Shown here: piece after piece, positions 1 to 6,688 of the stretch | Numbering within the stretch: position 1 is the stretch's first letter | How the letters are laid out: each line of letters begins with the position of its first letter | Origin: Nitrospiraceae bacterium | GTDB lineage: Bacteria; Nitrospirota; Nitrospiria; Nitrospirales; Nitrospiraceae | Length of the DNA stretch: 64,000 nucleotides | Reading direction: 5' to 3' | Assembly: GCA_919902665.1 (NCBI GenBank) | Contig: CAKKRK010000020.1 | Coordinates: 124,001-188,000 of the forward strand | Translations under genes and position numbers: made by a program | Notes under the pieces: generated by a model | Databases searched by the model: none | Told to the model about the DNA's origin: nothing | Seen by the model: the letters and a program-made list of their open reading frames with translations, nothing else

Positions 1-1
1 A

Positions 2-46
2 CAACAGGTCGCTGACGATATCCTGGCTCAGTTCGGATTCAAATGA
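2..46 (+). CDS. C-terminal end of an upstream gene (partial)
   Basis: An open frame enters from the left edge and ends at TGA just before motA, reading ...QQVADDILAQFGFK. It is far too short to identify. The 12-nt gap to the motA ATG suggests the two genes are co-transcribed. The call rests only on an uninterrupted frame and tight spacing, so it could be chance. Confidence 0.4.
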   Translation, partial: QQVADDILAQFGFK

Positions 47-58
47 GGCGCTTGCATC

Positions 59-829
59 ATGGATATTGCAACCATACTCGGGCTGGTGTTGGCGTTGGGC
101 TCCATTATCGGAGGCCAAATACTGGAGGGTGGGCACATCGGCTCGATTATGCAGCTCACGGCCTTCATCATCGTGATCGGCGGGACGTTCGGAGCGATTT
201 GTGTGCAGAATCCGCTGTCGGTGGTCATGAAGGCGTTCAGTTCCCTGTCTCTGGCGATCGCAGGCCCCCATATCGACAATAAGGGAACCATCAAGTTGAT
301 CCTGGATCTTGCAAACGTCTCACGGAAACAAGGGTTGCTAGCACTTGAGGGCAAACTCAAAGACATCAAAGATCCCTTCATGAAGAAGGGAATCCAGCTC
401 ATCGTCGATGGAACCGATCCGAAAGCCGTGCACGAGATCCTTGAGATTGAGGTGGAACACCATGAGGAGCAAGGCGTCCATGCGGCCAAGGTATGGGAAG
501 CCGCGGGTGGGTACGCACCGACCGTCGGCATTATCGGCGCGGTGCTCGGGCTGATTCACGTGATGGAGAATCTGGCCGATCCCTCAAAACTGGGTGGCGG
601 TATTGCGGTGGCGTTCGTCGCTACGGTCTACGGCGTGGGAGCAGCCAACCTCTTTTTCTTGCCGCTGGCCAATAAGATCAAGTTCAAGTTGAAGGAGGAA
701 GCCGGGTCACGCAACGTCATCATCATGGGACTGGTAGGACTGGCCCAGGGTGAAAACCCCCGATTGCTGCAGGAGAAGCTGGAAAGCTTTCTTCCCCACA
801 GCGAACGCACGAAGGAAGCGAAAAAATGA
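59..829 (+). CDS. motA: Flagellar motor stator protein MotA
   Basis: MotA is the inner-membrane stator subunit that forms the ion channel with MotB and drives rotor rotation. The 256-residue length is typical. The sequence shows two N-terminal membrane segments (about 3-22 and 31-50), a long charged cytoplasmic loop where the rotor FliG is contacted, and a second pair near 155-175 and 180-205. The segment GGYAPTVGIIGAVLGL matches the conserved Pro-containing start of the third helix in MotA/PomA. motB follows after about 100 nt on the same strand. The sequence does not settle whether the coupling ion is H+ or Na+. The start ATG was chosen because the hydrophobic helix begins at once. Confidence 0.96.
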   Translation: MDIATILGLVLALGSIIGGQILEGGHIGSIMQLTAFIIVIGGTFGAICVQNPLSVVMKAFSSLSLAIAGPHIDNKGTIKLILDLANVSRKQGLLALEGKLKDIKDPFMKKGIQLIVDGTDPKAVHEILEIEVEHHEEQGVHAAKVWEAAGGYAPTVGIIGAVLGLIHVMENLADPSKLGGGIAVAFVATVYGVGAANLFFLPLANKIKFKLKEEAGSRNVIIMGLVGLAQGENPRLLQEKLESFLPHSERTKEAKK

Positions 830-902
830 TGTCGTTCGTGAAGCCGGCTTCGACTCAGCGAGGCGAGCGACTCTCGTGTCTCGTGGACGCCATGAAGAGG
901 GC

Positions 903-928
903 TGACTCACACCCTTCACCTTTCACGG
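903..928 (+). repeat. Degenerate 7-bp tandem repeat between motA and motB
   Basis: The stretch reads as imperfect heptamers (CACCCTT, CACCTTT, CACGG). It is one of about ten such heptamer tracts in the window and fills most of the otherwise unexplained motA-motB gap. Confidence 0.55.
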
Positions 929-934
929 TCGTCA

Positions 935-1783
935 ATGGCGAAGCATAAACACGAAGAGCATGAAAATCACGAGCGGTGGTTGGTTTCCTATGCCGACTTT
1001 ATTACGTTGCTGTTTGCGTTCTTTGTTGTGATGTACTCGATCTCGTCCGTCAATGTGGGGCGGTATCGGACCGTCAGCGAATCGATCAAGGCGGCGCTGA
1101 ATCCACTCTCTAATCATTCTGGAGAAAACCGGATCATCAACATCGGCGAGGCCAAATCGGTTCAGCAGGGGCGAAACCCATCCGATGCCAAGCAGACGGT
1201 TCTTCGACACCTCAATAAGCAGATCCAGGCTATCAGCGACAAGCAAGTGAAGGACCTGGTGGCGTTCGTCACTGTCGTCCAGAAAATCAATGGAGATATT
1301 GTGATTAGGATTCCAGACAGACTGCTGTTCAATAGCGGTGAAGGGACGGTTCGAGCTGAAGCGTTGCCATTTCTCGAAGGATTGGGCGGTGTCATCCTGG
1401 AATTGAACCGCCATACGCGTGTCGAAGGCCATACCGATAACGTCCCGATCAGGACGGCGCTGTTTCCGTCCAATTGGGAATTGTCCTCGACACGGGCGGT
1501 GATGGTGGTGCGGGTGCTGTCGGAGCTCTACGGAGTACCGGCGGATCACCTGGCGGCCGTCGGGCATGCCGACACCAGGCCCATCACGGCCAATTCAGAT
1601 GCGGAACAGAGGGCCAAGAATCGCCGAGTGGAGGTCGTCATTCTTGAACAGGCTCCGCCCGCTCCTGTCCTCGAGACGGGAAACAGCGCGGACGCGTTCG
1701 GACGATCGACGGAGGATGTGCCGCAGAGCGCGTCGCAGTTTGTTCCGGAACTATCCGGCGAGGGGCAATCGCCAACGCCATAG
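935..1783 (+). CDS. motB: Flagellar motor stator protein MotB (OmpA-type peptidoglycan-binding)
   Basis: MotB anchors the stator to peptidoglycan and carries the proton-binding aspartate. A short charged N-terminus (MAKHKHEEHENHER) precedes one membrane helix starting SYADFITLLFAFFVVMYS; Asp21 lies where the essential channel Asp sits in MotB. After a linker comes an OmpA/MotB domain (about 130-245) with VEGHTDNVPI, NWELSSTRA and RAKNRRVEV, the usual peptidoglycan-binding signature. The C-terminal 35 residues are a low-complexity Pro/Ser/Gln tail. The gene lies directly downstream of motA, as is normal. Confidence 0.96.
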   Translation: MAKHKHEEHENHERWLVSYADFITLLFAFFVVMYSISSVNVGRYRTVSESIKAALNPLSNHSGENRIINIGEAKSVQQGRNPSDAKQTVLRHLNKQIQAISDKQVKDLVAFVTVVQKINGDIVIRIPDRLLFNSGEGTVRAEALPFLEGLGGVILELNRHTRVEGHTDNVPIRTALFPSNWELSSTRAVMVVRVLSELYGVPADHLAAVGHADTRPITANSDAEQRAKNRRVEVVILEQAPPAPVLETGNSADAFGRSTEDVPQSASQFVPELSGEGQSPTP

Positions 1784-1877
1784 GTGGGGTTCGCATTTCA
1801 TGCAGTCGGCACTCAAGTCTTGATCCTCAGCAGCCGACAATAGGATTCAGTACTTTCAGTCAGGAGGGGCTTGCGCT

Positions 1878-2180
1878 ATGGCCACGGAATCATCATCCCC
1901 GCAACCATCCCAGGCGGATGATCAGAACCCCAGACATCTCGCTCCGAAAGGGGATATCACTATTTTCGAAGCGAGTGAATTCAAAGACGCGCTGACGAAG
2001 TTGTTCACAAACGATGGGTTGGTGTCATTAGACCTCAGCGCTGTCGCCAGAGTCGATACGGCGGCGATTCAGCTGCTGCTGGCCGCTAAGAAACAAAACC
2101 GAATGTTCGTGTCGGGGATCTCCGAGGACCTACAGACACGATTACAGCAGCTGGGATTTACTGGGTCACTCAGTGAATGA
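1878..2180 (+). CDS. STAS-domain protein at the head of the chemotaxis operon
   Basis: A 100-residue protein with a disordered 25-residue N-terminus and then a STAS-like fold. LAPKGDITIFEASEFKDAL would be the first strand and helix, and LDLSAVARVDTAAIQLLLAA matches the strand-loop-helix that in anti-anti-sigma factors carries the phosphorylatable Ser/Thr (here probably Thr in VDTAA). STAS proteins often sit beside cheY/cheA and may pass signals between partner-switching and chemotaxis modules. An upstream AGGAGGGG supports the ATG. The exact partner is unknown. Confidence 0.75.
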   Translation: MATESSSPQPSQADDQNPRHLAPKGDITIFEASEFKDALTKLFTNDGLVSLDLSAVARVDTAAIQLLLAAKKQNRMFVSGISEDLQTRLQQLGFTGSLSE

Positions 2181-2311
2181 CGAGTCACGGCTCCGAGCTG
2201 GGGATAGACGTCCGGCGTTCAGGACAGGCGAGCGATATGCAGGGTCGTTCTCCACAGGGACGATAAGCTGCGGGGTATTGAGACTGCCACGAGCGGAGCG
2301 AGAACAAGACG

Positions 2312-2851
2312 ATGAATTCATCGAAAGTGCCCGGCGGAAGCATCAGAGAGGCGGCTGACGTCGGGGATGTGGAGCGTGAGGCCCATCGACGAGCCTGGGA
2401 AAGTTTCGGGAACGATGCCGTGCAGATCATTCCGATTCTCAAGGCGCACATGGCGGCCGTGACACAAGAAACCGAGCGAGCGGCGATGGAGCTGATGGGC
2501 TATCTTCAAGTCCTGGCCTCTTCCAGCGCGGCCATCACTGCCACAGATAAAGCGGCCAGTTTGTCGAAGGTGGTGATGGCGATGCAGTTCCAGGACATTA
2601 CGCGGCAGAAGTTGGAACATGTCGGGTCGGCGCTGGACCAACTCCAGCAGCACGTGCAGGTGTTGTTGGAAGGGCCTGAGAATCCGAAGGCACAACAAGA
2701 GATCGCGGCGCTGCAGCGGATGGAGCGCAGCTACACGATGGATGCCGAACGCCGCCTGCACGAGGCGGGGGGCGTGTCTGATTATCTCGAGCCCGTGCCA
2801 ATAGACATCGAGCCATCCAAGAACGAGACGGATTCCGTGACGTTGTTCTAG
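2312..2851 (+). CDS. CheZ-like helical chemotaxis protein
   Basis: A 179-residue, mainly helical acidic protein between a STAS protein and cheY. The central motif VMAMQFQDITRQKLEHV is the FQD-type signature of CheZ-like phosphatases and related small chemotaxis proteins. It is followed by a helical hairpin and a poorly conserved region ending in ETDSVTLF. In CheZ the extreme C-terminus binds CheY, and the hydrophobic tail here fits that, but this is inference. The position just before cheY supports a role in CheY-P control. The N-terminal start is uncertain because the ribosome-binding site is weak. Confidence 0.6.
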   Translation: MNSSKVPGGSIREAADVGDVEREAHRRAWESFGNDAVQIIPILKAHMAAVTQETERAAMELMGYLQVLASSSAAITATDKAASLSKVVMAMQFQDITRQKLEHVGSALDQLQQHVQVLLEGPENPKAQQEIAALQRMERSYTMDAERRLHEAGGVSDYLEPVPIDIEPSKNETDSVTLF

Positions 2852-2881
2852 AACGAGGCCTACTGAAGCCGGAGGGGCAAT

Positions 2882-3253
2882 ATGAGCAAGACAGCCTTGG
2901 TCGTCGATGATTCACGCACCATGCGGCAAATGGTCGCATTCACCCTCACGAACGCCGGGTTTACCGTGATAGAAGCGGAAGATGGGAAAGACGCGGTGAG
3001 TAAAGTCGCAGCCGGAACCAAACTGGATATCGTCGTGACGGATCTCAATATGCCGGAAATGGACGGGATCACCCTGATCAAGAAACTGCGGCAGTTGACC
3101 GCCTACAAATTCACGCCGATTCTCATGTTGACGACGGAGTCGGCGATGGAAAAAAAGAAAGAGGGCAAAGAAGCCGGCGCAACGGGATGGATCGTCAAGC
3201 CGTTCAATCCGGACGTTTTGCTGAAAACTATCGCTAAAGTGCTGCCGGCATAG
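2882..3253 (+). CDS. cheY: Chemotaxis response regulator CheY
   Basis: A single receiver domain of 123 residues. The acidic pair VVDDS (Asp9/10), phosphoacceptor Asp54 in VVTDLNMPEMDG, Thr in LMLTTES and Lys in IVKPFNP are all present. The LTTESAMEKKKEGKEAGATGWIVKPF stretch is typical of motor-binding CheY. AGCCGGAGG precedes the ATG. It sits between the CheZ-like gene and cheA, so it is most likely the direct output of this CheA. Confidence 0.95.
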   Translation: MSKTALVVDDSRTMRQMVAFTLTNAGFTVIEAEDGKDAVSKVAAGTKLDIVVTDLNMPEMDGITLIKKLRQLTAYKFTPILMLTTESAMEKKKEGKEAGATGWIVKPFNPDVLLKTIAKVLPA

Positions 3254-3274
3254 CCTTTCAACCACGGGGAATGT

Positions 3275-3357
3275 TTTGAGTTGCTGGTTTTATGTTGCAA
3301 GTTGAGGAAAGCGGCCATCCGATAACATGAAGCGCGAAACCCGAAACGTGAAGCCTG
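3275..3357 (+). repeat. Degenerate 7-bp repeat pair between cheY and cheA
   Basis: The right part reads as heptamers AAGCGCG-AAACCCG-AAACGTG-AAGCCTG. The left part is a looser opposite-strand counterpart (TGGTTTTATGTTGCAAG). The pair fills the cheY-cheA gap and could fold weakly. Confidence 0.5.
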
Positions 3358-3379
3358 CCAGCGGACGACGAGGTTCAAG

Positions 3380-5569
3380 ATGAGTAACGATTTTGCACAA
3401 TTTCAAGACGCCTTTTTTGAGGAGGCCGCGGAGCATTTAGCCGTTGTCGAGGAAGGATTGTTGGAACTGGAACAGCATCCAGAGGATCGGGATCTCCTCA
3501 ACAAGATCTTTCGTTCGGCCCATTCGATCAAGGGCGCGAGCGGCATGTTCGGCTTCAGTGCGGTGGCGCAGTTTACCCATAAGATGGAAACGTTGCTCGA
3601 TCTGTTGCGCAACGGACAAAAGGTCGTCACGCCACAGATCGCCGATCTGCTACTCAAGTCCACGGACTGCCTCAAGACATTGATCGATGCGGCGAAGACC
3701 GGCGCGTCGGTGGACAATGAGACGGTTCAGCGGCTCGCGGCTGAACTGGCGGCTGCCAGCGCCTTGAACGCCCCGCCGGCAGGGCAGTCGGCGGACCCGG
3801 CCAAAGCGGCGGCGGTGATGTCTATCGACCATGCGCATGTCTATACGATCCACTGGACTCCGCCCGAGTGGCTGTTTCAGCGCGGTCTCGACCCGCTGCA
3901 GATCTTCAAAGAGCTTGGGGCTCTGGGAACCTTGTCTGAAGTCAAAGTCGACGACTCCCGGCTTCCTGATGTGGCCGATATGGACCCGGAGAGATGCTAC
4001 TTGTCCTGGAGCATGCGGGTGAGGACCGGGAAAGACCGGCAAGTCGTCGAAGCCGTATTCGAGTTCGTCCGCGAAGACAGTGTACTCACGATTGAAGAGG
4101 TTAGGGGTGAGGCGTCAGGGGTGAAGGGCGAGGGGCACCGTTCGTCTGCGCCACCGTACGCCTCACCCCTCACCTCTGAGGGCAGTGAGGATGAGCCCAA
4201 GCCCCTGGGAGAGATTCTGGTCGAGAGCGGCGTCGTCTCGCGTGAAGCGCTTGACGGGGCGTTGGCGCAACAAAAGCGGGTCGGCGAGATCTTAATCGAG
4301 CAACATGCCGCCAGCCCTCAGCAAGTTGAACAGGCACTCCAGAAACAACGGAAGATGGAGGCGGCCGCTCAATCGAAGAAAACCGATACGGCCTCGATTC
4401 GCGTGGACACCGACAAAATCGATAAGCTGATCAATCTCGTGGGTGAACTGGTGATTACCCAGTCGATGCTGAGCGATCTCGGCGCCCGCTTTGAGATGAG
4501 CCAGATGCCGGTGTTGCTGGAGCGGGTGGCCCAATTGGAGCGCAATACGCGAGAGATTCAGGAACGGGTTATGAGCATCCGCATGTTGCCCATCGGCACG
4601 GCCTTTGCCCGATTCCCGCGACTGGTGCGCGATCTCTCGGCCAAGGCGGGCAAGAAGATCCAGCTTGTCCTGTCCGGGGAAGAGACAGAATTGGATAAGA
4701 CGGTCATCGAATCCATTAACGATCCGCTCACGCATTTGGTCAGGAATTCAGCCGACCATGGATTGGAAGCCCCGGAAGAACGGCTGGACAACAATAAGCC
4801 GGAACTGGGAACGATCAGGCTCAATGCGTTTCATGCAGGCGGCAGTATTTGCATTACCGTCGAAGACGACGGCCGCGGCCTCAATCGCAACAAGATTCTT
4901 GCTAAGGCGATCAAGCAGGGGTTGATTTCTGAAAACGATAAGTTACCGGACGACCAGATCTGGTCCTTGATCTTCAAGCCTGGATTTTCGACGGCGGAGA
5001 AAATCACCGATATCTCGGGCCGTGGCGTCGGTATGGACGTCGTCAAGCGCAACATCGAAACGCTGGGGGGTACCGTCAGCATCAAGACGACGGAGGGACG
5101 CGGGACGGTCTTTACGCTCAAACTGCCGCTGACGCTCGCCATCATCGAAGGCATGACGATTCGTGTCGGGCAAGAGACCTATATCGTGCCGTTGTTGTCT
5201 ATCTTGGAGTCCATCCAGCCCAAGGCCGGCATGATCAAGACCGTCGTCGAGAAGGGCGAACTGATCAACGTGCGCGGCACCTATTTGCCGGTGGTGCGTA
5301 TGTATGAAGTGTTTTCTCTTCAGCCAGAGATCACCGATCCCACCCAGGCCATTCTGCTCATTCTCGAGACAGAAGGAGAACAGGTGGCGGTGATGGTGGA
5401 TGAGATTCTCGGCCAGCAGCAGGTCGTGATCAAAAGCATGGAGCAAAACTTCCGCAAGGTCGAGGGCATCGCAGGCGCCACGATCCTCGGCGACGGGACG
5501 GTCGGGTTCATCCTGGATGTGCGCGGTCTCCTGCAGATCGCGCGCCAGGCTACACAGGTCGCCGCGTAG
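3380..5569 (+). CDS. cheA: Chemotaxis histidine kinase CheA
   Basis: CheA autophosphorylates in response to receptor state and passes phosphate to CheY and CheB. Domains in order: Hpt/P1 (about 1-105, His48 in FRSAHSIKGASGMFGF); a P2-like region (about 148-235) starting HVYTIHWTPPEWLFQRG; a variable linker (about 239-267) encoded by an inverted repeat; an MshEN-like helical motif LGEILVESGVVSREALDGAL (about 274-325); P3 dimerisation starting IRVDTDKIDKLINLVGELV; P4 ATPase with HLVRNSADHGLE, DDGRGLN and GRGVGMDVV; and P5 (about 590-725), the CheW-like domain. At 729 residues it is complete. The linker repeat and the MshEN-like motif are unusual and are listed as findings. Confidence 0.95.
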   Translation: MSNDFAQFQDAFFEEAAEHLAVVEEGLLELEQHPEDRDLLNKIFRSAHSIKGASGMFGFSAVAQFTHKMETLLDLLRNGQKVVTPQIADLLLKSTDCLKTLIDAAKTGASVDNETVQRLAAELAAASALNAPPAGQSADPAKAAAVMSIDHAHVYTIHWTPPEWLFQRGLDPLQIFKELGALGTLSEVKVDDSRLPDVADMDPERCYLSWSMRVRTGKDRQVVEAVFEFVREDSVLTIEEVRGEASGVKGEGHRSSAPPYASPLTSEGSEDEPKPLGEILVESGVVSREALDGALAQQKRVGEILIEQHAASPQQVEQALQKQRKMEAAAQSKKTDTASIRVDTDKIDKLINLVGELVITQSMLSDLGARFEMSQMPVLLERVAQLERNTREIQERVMSIRMLPIGTAFARFPRLVRDLSAKAGKKIQLVLSGEETELDKTVIESINDPLTHLVRNSADHGLEAPEERLDNNKPELGTIRLNAFHAGGSICITVEDDGRGLNRNKILAKAIKQGLISENDKLPDDQIWSLIFKPGFSTAEKITDISGRGVGMDVVKRNIETLGGTVSIKTTEGRGTVFTLKLPLTLAIIEGMTIRVGQETYIVPLLSILESIQPKAGMIKTVVEKGELINVRGTYLPVVRMYEVFSLQPEITDPTQAILLILETEGEQVAVMVDEILGQQQVVIKSMEQNFRKVEGIAGATILGDGTVGFILDVRGLLQIARQATQVAA
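4096..4177 (+). repeat. Inverted repeat of heptamers embedded in cheA
   Basis: Arms 4096-4115 and 4158-4177 are reverse complements over 20 bp with one mismatch (AGAGGTTAGGGGTGAGGCGT on the left) around a 42-nt loop. The left arm and loop read as 7-bp units (GGGGTGA, GGCGTCA, GGGGTGA, AGGGCGA). The insert stays in frame and encodes a Gly/Ser/Pro-rich linker. Confidence 0.8.
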
Positions 5570-5596
5570 CGGCCCGTGGCAGGTGTCAGGCAAGAA

Positions 5597-5622
5597 GTCG
5601 AAGCGTGAAATCTGAAACGAGT
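5597..5622 (+). repeat. Degenerate 7-bp repeat between cheA and cheW
   Basis: Units GAAGCGT-GAAATCT-GAAACGA lie in the cheA-cheW gap. The tract belongs to the same heptamer family seen elsewhere in the window. Confidence 0.5.
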
Positions 5623-5655
5623 TCTCAGAGTGGGGATTCTTAAGAGGAGGATGAC

Positions 5656-6174
5656 ATGGCTACTGTGACGGTTGAGACCGCGACAAAAGAGCTCCATCAA
5701 CAGATCGGCCTCACGACGGACGGCAGCCAGTTCCTGACGTTCAATCTGGGCGACGAGCTCTACGGGGTGGACATCCTCCGTGTCCAGGAGATCAAGGGCT
5801 ACACGGTGGTGACGAAGATCCCCAATACACCCTCGCACATCAAAGGCGTGTTGAATCTCCGAGGCACGATCGTGCCGATCGTCGAACTGCGTACCAAGTT
5901 CGGCATGCCGACGATCGATTACACGGCCTTCACCGTCATTATTGTTGTGGTCGTACGGGACAAGGTCATGGGCCTGGTGGTGGATTCCGTGTCGGATGTG
6001 TTGAACATCGAGAAGAAAGACATGCAGCAGTCGCCGCAATTCGGAGCTAGTGTGGATGTGAGCTTTCTCAACGGTATCGGCAAATCCGGTGACAAGCTCG
6101 TAGCGCTGCTAGACATGGATGGGTTGCTCTGTGAGGGGGATCTACAGGAAGCCGCCGCCGGGGCCGCTGTGTGA
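5656..6174 (+). CDS. cheW: Chemotaxis coupling protein CheW
   Basis: CheW links receptors to CheA. At 172 residues it is a single CheW domain with a 20-residue N-terminal extension. FLTFNLGDELYGVDILRVQEI and PSHIKGVLNLRGTIVPIVELR are signature segments, followed by VMGLVVDSVSDVLNI and LVALLDMDGLL. AAGAGGAGG just upstream of the ATG is a strong ribosome-binding site. It follows cheA and precedes the receptor gene. Confidence 0.95.
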   Translation: MATVTVETATKELHQQIGLTTDGSQFLTFNLGDELYGVDILRVQEIKGYTVVTKIPNTPSHIKGVLNLRGTIVPIVELRTKFGMPTIDYTAFTVIIVVVVRDKVMGLVVDSVSDVLNIEKKDMQQSPQFGASVDVSFLNGIGKSGDKLVALLDMDGLLCEGDLQEAAAGAAV

Positions 6175-6300
6175 ATGCTCAACGGAAATGAACACCGGGT
6201 GATGCCATCAGTCGCTCAATTCCCGAGCGGTGGGGACCATGCGATCAGAATATTTGATGTTGAACCTATCAAAGTAAGAAGCAATCCATGACTGCGATCA

Positions 6301-6510
6301 GTGAGAAATCCGAGTCCACCTCAGGTCATGACGAAGCGAGAGACCGCGCGTCCGGTAAGCAGGCCGCCGGTTAAGCCGATGGTTGGTTCCAAGCTGCCCT
6401 CTAAGAAACCGCTTGCAGCCAAGTCTGTGGAACACGAAGGGTCGGTCGGAGTTGCAGCCGGTAATGGCAAGGATCGCCACAGTGCAGGCGATGAGTTCGA
6501 AGAATTCTAA
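6301..6510 (+). pseudogene. Orphan chemoreceptor C-terminal tail (ends GDEFEEF)
   Basis: A 69-codon frame rich in Lys/Arg/Pro/Ser ends in GDEFEEF, nearly the same terminus as the full chemoreceptor just downstream (EEEFEEF). In receptors this terminal peptide tethers CheR/CheB after a disordered linker, which is what the sequence resembles. No receptor signalling hairpin precedes it: a stop lies at 6289 in this frame, and the neighbouring frame from ATG 6288 ends after 28 codons. The simplest reading is the 3' relic of a lost receptor gene. A small functional tether peptide (GTG start) cannot be excluded. Confidence 0.5.
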
Positions 6511-6688
6511 TTCAGGTGGCGGCGCCGTAGCCAATGGCGGTAATCGGAAGGGACAGGGTGTGACTCATGATGTGCCTGCATCAGCCGATAGAGGACTGTC
6601 ACAAATCCGGCTGTGAAGGGTCTCAGTGCGGGCGAATGGCCGACTGACTTCGGACGGCGATGAAGGGTGATCTTGGAAGGGAGGTTGT

